From contig JAJYOH010000023.1 in the NCBI GenBank assembly GCA_021796315.1, positions 1-22,698 on the forward strand: a DNA stretch of 22,698 nt, in the 5' to 3' direction. How positions within the stretch are numbered: the stretch's first letter is position 1; each line of letters begins with the position of its first letter. The DNA is from Chloroflexota bacterium. GTDB taxonomy: Bacteria > Chloroflexota > Anaerolineae > Anaerolineales > Villigracilaceae. The translations under genes were made by a program, and so were the position numbers. The notes under the pieces were generated by a model. That model saw only the letters and a program-made list of their open reading frames with translations. It was not told the DNA's origin and searched no databases. This document shows, one piece after another, positions 14,228 through 21,244 of the stretch.

Positions 14228-16249
14228 ATGGAAGAACCTAAAACAAAGTCTTCAAAAATTGGCATGATCGTCGGTATTGTGATTGCGCTCTGCTGTATCT
14301 GCGCGATAGTTGCGGCATTGGGCGGGTATGTTTATTTTTATATCGTTAGAAATACTCCCGGCCCAACCGGTCTCCAACTCCGGCTTCCTTCAACCGTTAC
14401 CCAGCCTGCGATCACGGTCACTCGCCCCCCGGTTGTGTCCATCTCGTCGGACACGATGGATGCGCTAGGTAAAACCATCGTGCCCGATAGCGATTTATAC
14501 GATCTGGCCTGCCGCCTTAAGCAGGTTTGTAATGTTCCGAATACTTTGCCTGCGCCCACCGCACCTTTTCAGGTTGGGGATACACAAAAGTTTTGGATCA
14601 GCAACGTGGATACCAACGATACTTTCCAGATCCGCGCCACACTTCGTTACATCACAGCGCATACTTATTTCTGGGCGCAGGATGGGGTCAAGATCAATGA
14701 AGGGGACATGAAAAATTTAATGGACACCTTCGAAAATAAAATCTATCCCACTGACCGCGAATTCTTTGGCAGCGAATGGACGCCGGGAGTCGATAACGAT
14801 CCGCACATTTATATTGTTTACACACGCGGCACGGGCGCATCCAACGCCGGATATTTTTCCACGCCCGATGAATACAATCCGAAGGTTCATAAATATTCCA
14901 ACGGCCACGAAATGTTCGTGTTCAATGCCGATAACAGCGCCCTCAACGATCAATATACTTATGGAACACTGGCTCACGAGTTCCAGCACATGATCCACTG
15001 GAACCTCGATCGTAACGAAACGTCATGGATGAATGAAGGCTTCTCGGTTCTGGCAGAATATCTAAACGGCTATCCGGCCTATTTTGATTTTGATTTCATC
15101 ACTAATCCCGATCTCAATTTGACCGATTGGCTTCCCGACCCCGGCTCGAACGGCCCCCATTATGGAGCGTCTTTTCTCTTCCTCGATTATTTCCTCGACC
15201 GCTTCGGCGATAAAGCCACGCAGGCGCTCGTCAAAGATCAGGAGAACGGCTTGACGAGCGTGGACGACACGCTCAAGAATCTCAACATCACTGATCCACA
15301 GACCGGCCAGCCAGCGACTGCCGACGATGTGGTCGTGGATTGGATGGTGACCAATTATTTGAAGGACGGCTCGGTTGGCGACGGGCGTTATGTCTATCAC
15401 AATTACAAAGATTCGCCGCAAGCATCGGAGACCGAGACGATCACAACCTGTCCACAGTCAGCGCAGAATCATTCGGTCAATCAATACGGCGCGGACTATA
15501 TCAAAATTACGTGCGCCGGCGATCACACCTTGAATTTCAGCGGTTCCACTGTGGCCGGGCTTTTGCCGACCGATCCGCATTCGGGCAAGTATGCCTTCTG
15601 GTCGAACAAAGGTGATTCATCGGATATGACTCTTACACACGAGTTCGACCTGACCAGCGTCAGCGGCCCAGTGAAGCTTTCCTACTGGACATGGTATGAC
15701 CTCGAGAAAGGTTACGATTATCTTTATCTTGAAGCGTCCACCGACGGCCAAAATTGGAGTATTCTTAAAACGCCGGCCTGCTCGGATAAGGATAAATCCG
15801 GCAATTCTTACGGCTGTGGTTACAACGGCTTGAGCGGCGGCGGCAATGCGGCAAAATGGATCAAAGAGAATGTCGACTTGTCGTCTTACGCGGGTAGGAA
15901 AGTTCAATTGCGTTTTGAATATGTGACCGATGCAGCGGTTAACGGGGAAGGCCTTTTGCTGGACGATGTATCCATAGCGGCGATCAACTACTCGTCCGAT
16001 TTTGAAGCGGATGATGGCGGCTGGCAGGCAAACGGTTTTGCCCGCATCGAGAATGCCCTGCCGCAGACCTTCCGTCTTGCATTGATCGTCAAAGGCGACA
16101 AGACTACTGTTCAAAATATCGCGATCAATGCCGATCAGACTGCTGAAATCCCGCTCTCATTAAAGACAGGCCAGTCGGCGGTGTTGGTGGTAACCGGCAC
16201 GCAGCGCTTTACGCGTTTGCCTGCCGGATATACAATCGAAATTAAATAG
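14228..16249 (+). CDS. Membrane-anchored HExxH metallopeptidase with immune-inhibitor-A-like C-terminal domain
   Basis: This is a 673-residue protein. One membrane segment near the N-terminus (about 12-38) should anchor it with the bulk outside. HEFQH at 250-254 followed by E270 in WMNEG gives a gluzincin-type zinc site: two histidines, a catalytic E251 and a downstream glutamate. The region after about 446 (SGKYAFWSNKGD, FDLTSVSGPVKLSYWTWYDLE, YLEASTDGQNW, LLLDDVSIA) matches the beta-sandwich domain of M6 immune inhibitor A peptidases. The catalytic region lacks obvious M6 propeptide features and may be closer to M30 (hyicolysin-like), so the family is unsettled. AGGAGAG precedes the ATG. 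A cupin gene follows after 7 bp. Substrate unknown. Confidence 0.8.
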   Translation: MEEPKTKSSKIGMIVGIVIALCCICAIVAALGGYVYFYIVRNTPGPTGLQLRLPSTVTQPAITVTRPPVVSISSDTMDALGKTIVPDSDLYDLACRLKQVCNVPNTLPAPTAPFQVGDTQKFWISNVDTNDTFQIRATLRYITAHTYFWAQDGVKINEGDMKNLMDTFENKIYPTDREFFGSEWTPGVDNDPHIYIVYTRGTGASNAGYFSTPDEYNPKVHKYSNGHEMFVFNADNSALNDQYTYGTLAHEFQHMIHWNLDRNETSWMNEGFSVLAEYLNGYPAYFDFDFITNPDLNLTDWLPDPGSNGPHYGASFLFLDYFLDRFGDKATQALVKDQENGLTSVDDTLKNLNITDPQTGQPATADDVVVDWMVTNYLKDGSVGDGRYVYHNYKDSPQASETETITTCPQSAQNHSVNQYGADYIKITCAGDHTLNFSGSTVAGLLPTDPHSGKYAFWSNKGDSSDMTLTHEFDLTSVSGPVKLSYWTWYDLEKGYDYLYLEASTDGQNWSILKTPACSDKDKSGNSYGCGYNGLSGGGNAAKWIKENVDLSSYAGRKVQLRFEYVTDAAVNGEGLLLDDVSIAAINYSSDFEADDGGWQANGFARIENALPQTFRLALIVKGDKTTVQNIAINADQTAEIPLSLKTGQSAVLVVTGTQRFTRLPAGYTIEIK

Positions 16250-16256
16250 AGGAACC

Positions 16257-16580
16257 ATGCCTACTGCACCGAAATCACAAGTACTCAAGGTGGCTGACCT
16301 TGCCGCTTATCAGGAAGATTCAGTCGTTAGCCGACAAATTACAAAAGCAGAGGCGGGCAATGTGACGCTCTTTGCCTTTGCCGCCGGACAGGAACTAAGC
16401 GAACATACCGCTCCCTTCGATGCGCTTGCTCACATCCTGGACGGAGAGGCGGAGATCATTATCTCGGGTCGCGCTTACACTTTGAGTGCGGGCGAAGCGA
16501 TCATCCTGCCTGCCAATGAGCCGCACGCTCTGCGAGCGGTAAAGAAATTCAAAATGTTGTTGACGATGATTAGAGCTTAA
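16257..16580 (+). CDS. Small single-domain cupin
   Basis: This 107-residue cupin_2 protein has the first metal-motif region around H50 (ELSEHTAPFDALAHILDGEAEI) and the second around GEAIILPANEPH (79-90, H90). The first motif has one rather than two clear histidines, so metal binding is likely but the ligand set is reduced. Function of this group is unknown. AGAGGA lies just before the ATG and only 7 bp separate it from the peptidase gene, so the two are cotranscribed. A strong terminator follows. Confidence 0.85.
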   Translation: MPTAPKSQVLKVADLAAYQEDSVVSRQITKAEAGNVTLFAFAAGQELSEHTAPFDALAHILDGEAEIIISGRAYTLSAGEAIILPANEPHALRAVKKFKMLLTMIRA

Positions 16581-16582
16581 CA

Positions 16583-16621
16583 AAAAACTCCTGAAGCAAA
16601 TTTGCTTCAGGAGTTTTTTTG
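16583..16621. terminator. Bidirectional intrinsic terminator
   Basis: AAAAAACTCCTGAAGCAA (16583-16600) pairs perfectly with its complement (16603-16620), with A- and T-runs on both sides. It lies between the convergent cupin and six-helix membrane protein genes. Confidence 0.93.
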
Positions 16622-16626
16622 TTTAC

Positions 16627-17388
16627 TTATCCGTCCGGCTGTATCACAACGCTGTTTCGGTCGAAGAATCTTGTCAGCCATCTTCGGAACGGCATCAGGA
16701 CTCCAAGGTGGGCCAGCATGAGGCTGGCGGATGTCACCATGGCGGTAAGGAAAAAAAGGTCGCCGAGCAGGAACCTGGAATCAGCATTGTCGGTGAAAAC
16801 ATAGCGCATGACGATGAAAGCAACCTGAACCAGACAAACAATGAGCAGGGGAATGGAATATAAGCGAAGATCGAGTCCCTCAATGATCAGATGTAAACCA
16901 AGCAGCGCACCCAGCCCGGCAAAAACAATCACAAGGTAGGCCCAGTAATGTGTCGGATCGTAGCTTTGCCGGTACAATCTCTGGATGATCATAATGTACA
17001 GGTAGCAAACAGCCGCGATGGTTCCCCAGGTGTAAATTCTGATGATGATGGGCAGGATCTTGTTATTGTAGACGCGAACGGAGAGAATGCCAGTCACCCA
17101 GCCAAAGACATATGCCAGCCCCAGTACCACAGCTTTTGCCCAAAAGTGCGGCAGCCCTTTGGCGAGCCCTTCGGCAAAAATATCGATGAGAAGCCTTGCG
17201 CCGCCAAGCATGGCAACGGTCAATGCGCTGAGACTGAGCAGGGACATCACTGCACTCAATAGTCCACTCTCCGAAACCCTGCTCTTTCGTTTGGGCGGGG
17301 GCGGAGGCGCGGCAGGTTCTGTTTTGCGAACCGGCTCCTGTATTACAAATGGAAATACTTTTGGCAAATCATTCTTCTTACTGCACAT
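16627..17388 (-). CDS. Six-helix membrane protein of unknown function
   Basis: I do not recognise this 253-residue protein. After a proline-rich cytoplasmic-looking N-terminus (PAAPPPPPKRK, about 25-35) it has about six membrane segments (near 43-70, 84-104, 111-135, 147-171, 175-198, 206-231) and a short basic tail. No catalytic motif is visible. AGAGGGA lies upstream of the ATG at 17388. It is a single gene facing the cupin and backed by a 727-bp repeat-filled gap. Confidence 0.7.
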   Translation of the reverse strand: MCSKKNDLPKVFPFVIQEPVRKTEPAAPPPPPKRKSRVSESGLLSAVMSLLSLSALTVAMLGGARLLIDIFAEGLAKGLPHFWAKAVVLGLAYVFGWVTGILSVRVYNNKILPIIIRIYTWGTIAAVCYLYIMIIQRLYRQSYDPTHYWAYLVIVFAGLGALLGLHLIIEGLDLRLYSIPLLIVCLVQVAFIVMRYVFTDNADSRFLLGDLFFLTAMVTSASLMLAHLGVLMPFRRWLTRFFDRNSVVIQPDG

Positions 17389-17493
17389 TTGGCCCGTCCC
17401 TCTTGAAAAAAGTCAATTTTATTTTATCACTGCTCTCAAAATCGCGAGTGTCTTCATTTTTGCCCCAATAATTTCTGATCATGAATGGAACAC

Positions 17494-17672
17494 TCTCTAC
17501 CGTATAAGCCAAAAAATTTAACCGCGACCCTGAAAAAACGCAGGGCTTAGCACGCGAAGTTCGCTAAGAAAACCTTTACTTTGCCTATGGCCCAGTGCGT
17601 TCTCCCTGGCGCCGCAGGCCAGGGCAGGTGCCGCGCTCTTTGCGGTAAAAATCTTATGATGTACGGTAGAGA
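17494..17672. repeat. MITE-like nested inverted-repeat element
   Basis: The ends are a perfect 11-bp inverted pair, TCTCTACCGTA (17494-17504) and TACGGTAGAGA (17662-17672). Inside lies a second pair, TTTAACCGC (17517-17525) and GCGGTAAAA (17642-17650), the AACCGC-type dispersed repeat. Inside that is a CCCTGGC hairpin module. There is no coding capacity. Confidence 0.75.
17597..17630 (+). repeat. CCCTGG hairpin module, copy D
   Basis: CCCTGGC (17604-17610) pairs with GCCAGGG (17618-17624) around 7 nt, followed by CAGGTG. It has the same flanking theme (TGCGTT before, CARGTG after) as copies A and E. Confidence 0.75.
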
Positions 17673-17789
17673 AATGAAACATAAAGTCTTGATGGGCTGA
17701 GTATGTGGAATCGGATTGCTGGCAGGACATAACCGAAATCCTTCATATAAAATTATTGTGGCTCTCCCGTATTTAGCGGGAAAATACTT

Positions 17790-17940
17790 AACCACGAAGG
17801 GCACGACACTTGCACCGCACTGCGTTCCCTGGCACCGCCCGCCAGGGCAGGTGTGGTGCAGTGCAGGTGAGTGCACAAAGGGGAAAGATTTCGGGATTTT
17901 GCGGGCTTTTTTCCTTCGTGTCCGTTGTGTCCTTCGTGTT
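17790..17940. repeat. AACCACGAAGG inverted-repeat element
   Basis: AACCACGAAGG (17790-17800) faces CCTTCGTGTT (17931-17940), and the right side repeats CCTTCGTGTCC units. This is a familiar dispersed intergenic repeat. It carries a CCCTGGC module within a larger GCACTGC/GCAGTGC hairpin. Confidence 0.75.
17817..17864 (+). repeat. CCCTGG hairpin module, copy E
   Basis: CCCTGGC (17827-17833) pairs with GCCAGGG (17841-17847). Outer GCACTGC (17817-17823) pairs with GCAGTGC (17858-17864). It is closest to copy D. Confidence 0.75.
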
Positions 17941-17995
17941 GAGGAAAGAGATTCCCGTTAAAAACGGTAGAACCATTATTGTTATTGTATGGCGC

Positions 17996-18024
17996 TTGCC
18001 CATCGGTAAAATTCGGTATATATT
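17996..18024 (+). promoter_or_regulatory. Candidate promoter for the ferritin-like gene
   Basis: TTGCCC (17996-18001) and TATATT (18019-18024) are separated by 17 bp in a locally AT-rich stretch. A long leader of about 85 nt would follow. A second TATATT near 18042 is an alternative. Confidence 0.35.
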
Positions 18025-18115
18025 TTATATGGAACGAGGGTTATATTCAGATAACAAAAGTTGATGATCGCCGCATTCACGGACTTCGTCATTGTTTGTT
18101 GCATTGGGAGAAGAG

Positions 18116-18625
18116 ATGGTCGATCAAAATATCGATTTGACAATTGGGGAGATTCTCGACCGGGCGATTAAGATCGAGAAACGAGTTGCCGATCTGTACG
18201 CTATTTTTGCGAAGCGATTTTCACATGTTCCGGGGATGACCGATTTTTGGAGAGATCTGCGTCGGGATGAGATCGGTCACATGGGAGAACTGCGCGTTGT
18301 TTACGAATCTCTGCCTGCGGAAAAACTCCGTGTTCCCGAAAGCCGGGCCATAAGCATCAGTGTCCACCGGGCAATGGCGTCTGTTGAAGATGATTGCTTC
18401 GGCAGGATCAAAACCCTGGATGACGCGTATGAGATCGCTTGCAACCTGGAATCATCGGAGATCAACGCAATTTTTGAATATCTGACAATGGAATTGGTGC
18501 CCGCCTCTTCACGCAGTGAGATCATTACGAATCAGGTGGATGAGCACGAGAAGAAACTCGAAGATTTCGACAGGCTGTACGGGGATAAGAATTGGAGATC
18601 GCAATTCCAAATCGGGCCAGAGTAG
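18116..18625 (+). CDS. Ferritin-like (rubrerythrin-type) four-helix protein
   Basis: This 169-residue helical protein has carboxylate/histidine spacing typical of the ferritin-like di-iron fold: E21 in KIEKRVADLY, E52-x2-H55 in DEIGHMGE, E112/E115 in NLESSEINAIFEYL and E143-H144 in VDEHEKKL. It could bind a di-iron centre and act in iron or peroxide handling, but no rubredoxin domain is present and the role is inferred. The frame extends to TTG 18092; ATG 18116 is preferred because GGGAG lies 5 nt before it. Its TAG stop is followed in the same frame by 57 codons of an aldo/keto reductase tail. Confidence 0.75.
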   Translation: MVDQNIDLTIGEILDRAIKIEKRVADLYAIFAKRFSHVPGMTDFWRDLRRDEIGHMGELRVVYESLPAEKLRVPESRAISISVHRAMASVEDDCFGRIKTLDDAYEIACNLESSEINAIFEYLTMELVPASSRSEIITNQVDEHEKKLEDFDRLYGDKNWRSQFQIGPE

Positions 18626-18799
18626 CTTTGCGATCAGACTTCCGAAGTTGTTTGCGCCATCCCCGGCGCGAAGCGGCCTTTGCAGGCAGAAGACAATGTC
18701 AATGCCGCTGACTTGCCTGCGCTATCCGATGCGACCATGCAGAAGATTCGCGAAGTCTATAATAAATATATTCGCGCTGAAGTGCATCAACTATGGTAA
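18626..18799 (+). pseudogene. Remnant of an aldo/keto reductase C-terminus
   Basis: Translation from 18626 gives 57 codons then TAA. It contains EVVCAIPGAKRPLQAEDNV, then AADLPALSDATMQKIREVY and a final RAEVHQLW. This is the typical end of aldo/keto reductases (VIPGAxxPxQxxEN, then xADxPLS, then a helix ending near VHxxW). The catalytic barrel is missing, so it is a truncated remnant. It is in frame with the ferritin-like gene, separated only by that gene's TAG. There is no start codon or ribosome site of its own near the beginning. Confidence 0.8.
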
Positions 18800-18807
18800 T
18801 CACAAAC

Positions 18808-18838
18808 AGACAGCCCCGCGAAATTCGCCGGGCTGTCT
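18808..18838. terminator. Hairpin between convergent gene ends
   Basis: AGACAGCCC (18808-18816) pairs with GGGCTGTCT (18830-18838), extended by a GCG/CGC pair inside. On the minus strand TGTTTGTGATT follows, so it most likely terminates the dihydrolipoyl dehydrogenase transcript. Confidence 0.7.
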
Positions 18839-18864
18839 ATCCTCCATTCACTATTTCCTATTCA

Positions 18865-20265
18865 CTAAATATGTATCGGCGTTCCTTCCGCGCCGTGCGC
18901 GGCTTCCATCAAAACTTCTGAAAGCGTGGGGTGTGCGTGGACGTTGCGCGCGATCTCATTCGGAGTTAATTCCATCATGTGCGCCAAAGTTAATTCGGGG
19001 AGAAGCTCAGTCACTTCGGGGCCGATCATGTGCGCGCCCAAAATCTCGCCATACTTTTCATCCATTACGATCTTGACCCAGCCTGCATAATCGCCCATGC
19101 CGAGCGCTTTGCCGTTCGCTTGAAATGGAAAGCGTCCGATCTTGATGTTGTAGCCGCGTTCCTTCGCCTGTGCTTCGGTCAGCCCGAACGACGCGACTTG
19201 CGGCTGGCAATACGTGGCGCGCGGCATCATTTCGTAATCGAGCGTGATCGTTTCCGCGCCGGCGATATTTTCCGCGGCAATGATTCCCATCGCCGAGCCG
19301 ACGTGCGCCAGCATCAACTTTCCAGTCACATCACCGATGGCATAAATGCTCGGCACATTCGTCTGCATTTTTTCGTTGACTTCGACAAAGCCGCGCTCGC
19401 TGATCTTGACCCCGACTTCTTCGAGTCCGAGCCCCTTTGAATTGGGACGGAACCCGATCGCGACCAAAGCCTGATCCGCTTCGAGTGGCGTTGTCTTGCC
19501 GTCAACGGACACCGTAACCTTTACGCCCGTCCTGGTCGCTTCGACAGACTCGACTTTATTCCCAACCAAACATTTGATGCCGCGCTTCTTGAATTCTTTT
19601 TCCAACTCTTTCGAGACTTCTTCGTCTTCAAGCGGGACCAAGCGCGGAAGCATTTCGACGATGGTGACATCCACGCCGTAGGAACTCCAGACTGTTGCGA
19701 ATTCCACACCGATCGCGCCGGACCCGATCACGATCACCGATTTCGGAAGCTTTTCCTGCAAAATGGCTTCGAGATACGTGACGACTTTTTCGCCGTCGAC
19801 TTTCCATGCGCCGGGGATAGCTGCGCTCGCGCCCGTGGCGACGATGATGTTCTTAGCAGATAACTCCGTCAGCTTGCCATCTTTATCTTTAACGGTGACC
19901 GTTGTCGGCTTGGTCAGATGCGCTTCACCCATGTAAACAGCGATGTTATTTTTCCGCATCAAGAATCCAACGCCCTTGGTCAATCGGTCTGAATTCTGCC
20001 GCGAGCGTTTGACAGCCACACCATAATCCAACTTTAAATTGTCGAACGAGAATCCAAAATCTTTTCCGCGCTCGCGCAAAATGTGAGCGACCTCGGCATT
20101 CTTCAACAAAGATTTTGACGGAATGCAACCGACATTCAAACACACGCCGCCGAGCCATTGCTTGTCAACGATTGCGACTTTCTGTTTGAGCTGCGCCGCG
20201 CGAATCGCGGCCACATATCCAGCGGGTCCCGCACCAATAACAACCACATCAAAATTTTCGGGCAT
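18865..20265 (-). CDS. lpdA: Dihydrolipoyl dehydrogenase
   Basis: This 466-residue flavoprotein has FAD-binding [10 protein letters not shown] (11-20), the redox disulfide C42-x4-C47 in [17 protein letters not shown]-binding [10 protein letters not shown], the second FAD motif YAIGDVTG and the C-terminal HAHPTLSE carrying the catalytic histidine-glutamate pair. It reoxidises the dihydrolipoyl groups of 2-oxoacid dehydrogenase complexes or the glycine cleavage system. No E1, E2 or glycine-cleavage partner is adjacent. AAGGAG precedes the ATG. A CATTGCGAG repeat lies in the 125-bp gap behind the upstream hydrolase gene, and the two may share a transcript. Confidence 0.95.
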   Translation of the reverse strand: MPENFDVVVIGAGPAGYVAAIRAAQLKQKVAIVDKQWLGGVCLNVGCIPSKSLLKNAEVAHILRERGKDFGFSFDNLKLDYGVAVKRSRQNSDRLTKGVGFLMRKNNIAVYMGEAHLTKPTTVTVKDKDGKLTELSAKNIIVATGASAAIPGAWKVDGEKVVTYLEAILQEKLPKSVIVIGSGAIGVEFATVWSSYGVDVTIVEMLPRLVPLEDEEVSKELEKEFKKRGIKCLVGNKVESVEATRTGVKVTVSVDGKTTPLEADQALVAIGFRPNSKGLGLEEVGVKISERGFVEVNEKMQTNVPSIYAIGDVTGKLMLAHVGSAMGIIAAENIAGAETITLDYEMMPRATYCQPQVASFGLTEAQAKERGYNIKIGRFPFQANGKALGMGDYAGWVKIVMDEKYGEILGAHMIGPEVTELLPELTLAHMMELTPNEIARNVHAHPTLSEVLMEAAHGAEGTPIHI

Positions 20266-20279
20266 GATTTCTCCTTGAT

Positions 20280-20371
20280 GTCATTGCGAGGGTGTTCTTC
20301 CCGAAGCAATCTCCTCTTTCAAGAGGAGATTGCTTACTCTTCGAGTACGATGTCGCTTCGCTCGCAATGAC
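20280..20371. repeat. CATTGCGAG palindromic repeat, copy 3 (no CCCTGG module)
   Basis: The outer arms are GTCATTGCGAG (20280-20290) and CTCGCAATGAC (20361-20371). The inner arms are GAAGCAATCTCCTCTT (20303-20318) and AAGAGGAGATTGCTT (20321-20335). At 92 bp this is the simplest copy; its spacers hold no CCCTGG hairpin, so it shows the unoccupied form of the repeat. Confidence 0.88.
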
Positions 20372-20390
20372 GTTTTTATTTATTTTACTA

Positions 20391-21056
20391 CTATGTAATA
20401 TTCTTCTTCAAAAACTCATACGTTCGATCCCATGCCAGCTTGGCAGCCGCGGGATCGTATTCGGGGCGATCAGATTCAACGAACCAATGAGCAACTCCCG
20501 GGTAGATATGAAGCGTTACATCCAGTCCGGCATTTTTCATATCCTGTTCCATGGCCTGCACACCGTCCAGCGGCTCCCACTCATCGTTGTCGCTGAAGTG
20601 TCCGAGAACTTTTGATTTCACTTTGCTGAAATCCGGGCTGTAGGCGCCATAGAATAAAACCGTCGCGGCGACATCCGGCTCTTTGGTCATGGTCATAATC
20701 GCCCAGGCCGCGCCCATGGAAAATCCCATCACGCCAATCGGTTTGCCCGGTCGAAGCGATGCAAGATGATCCTTCGCTGCCTTGACGATATCACCCATGA
20801 ATTCGTTTTCATGTTTATCGTGCAGCGTCTTGGCTTCGTCAATCGTTTTTGCAATGTCACCTTGATATAGATCAGGCGCAAGCACCGTAAAACCCTGCTC
20901 CGCAATTTGATCGCAAACCTGCTTGAAGAAAGGTTTGAGCCCCCACCAGGCGTGAAGCAATAAAATCCCCGGCCCGCCGTTGGCGGGTTGGGCCAGATAC
21001 GCATTGACATCTTTTCCGTTCACAGATAATTTGATCTCGGATTTTTGTGCAGGCAT
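20391..21056 (-). CDS. Dienelactone hydrolase-family alpha/beta hydrolase
   Basis: This 221-residue single-domain alpha/beta hydrolase has LLLHAWWGL (32-40) as the oxyanion region, the nucleophile elbow GFSMGA with S113, an acid in HFSDNDEW (D156 or D158) and H190 in GVAHWF. Classical dienelactone hydrolases use cysteine at the nucleophile position. Serine here suggests a general esterase or carboxymethylenebutenolidase-like enzyme with unknown substrate. AAGGAG precedes the ATG. A promoter lies about 55 nt upstream, next to the inserted IS66-type element. It is followed on the same strand by lpdA. Confidence 0.88.
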   Translation of the reverse strand: MPAQKSEIKLSVNGKDVNAYLAQPANGGPGILLLHAWWGLKPFFKQVCDQIAEQGFTVLAPDLYQGDIAKTIDEAKTLHDKHENEFMGDIVKAAKDHLASLRPGKPIGVMGFSMGAAWAIMTMTKEPDVAATVLFYGAYSPDFSKVKSKVLGHFSDNDEWEPLDGVQAMEQDMKNAGLDVTLHIYPGVAHWFVESDRPEYDPAAAKLAWDRTYEFLKKNIT

Positions 21057-21109
21057 AATATTTTTCTCCTTGTCTAATGTTTGGCTTGGACATTTGAGAC
21101 ACTAATTCA

Positions 21110-21139
21110 ATTATACAGCACATGTGTTCTATGAATCAA
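21110..21139 (-). promoter_or_regulatory. Promoter for the hydrolase (and perhaps lpdA)
   Basis: On the minus strand TTGATT (plus 21134-21139) and TATAAT (plus 21110-21115) are 18 bp apart. The IS element begins at 21142, 3 bp beyond the -35, so everything further upstream has been replaced. Confidence 0.65.
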
Positions 21140-21141
21140 CA

Positions 21142-21165
21142 GTACTTGTTTAGCGTTCAAAAGTA
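21142..21165 (+). repeat. IS66 left terminal inverted repeat
   Basis: It begins GTACTTGTTTAGCG and ends AAAAGTA. It matches the reverse complement of the right end at 23 of 24 bases. Confidence 0.93.
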
Positions 21166-21244
21166 AAGATTAGAAAAGGGTCAAAGGTCTTAAAAATACT
21201 GGTCGAAAGACTCTTGCAAAAGATGGACAAGAAAAAGTAAACTG

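Larger units (their letters stand above)
17389..18115. other. Gene-free interval filled by repeats
   Basis: No ORF here resembles a protein. It contains an AT-rich stretch (17389-17493), a nested inverted-repeat element (17494-17672), a short linker with a CCCG/CGGG hairpin, a second inverted-repeat element (17790-17940) and the presumed promoter of the ferritin-like gene (about 17996-18024). Confidence 0.75.

Noticed and set aside
17389..18115. Several short ORFs of 60 to 140 codons in the repeat-filled gap
   Set aside because: They cross inverted-repeat arms, overlap each other on both strands, lack ribosome sites and resemble no protein.
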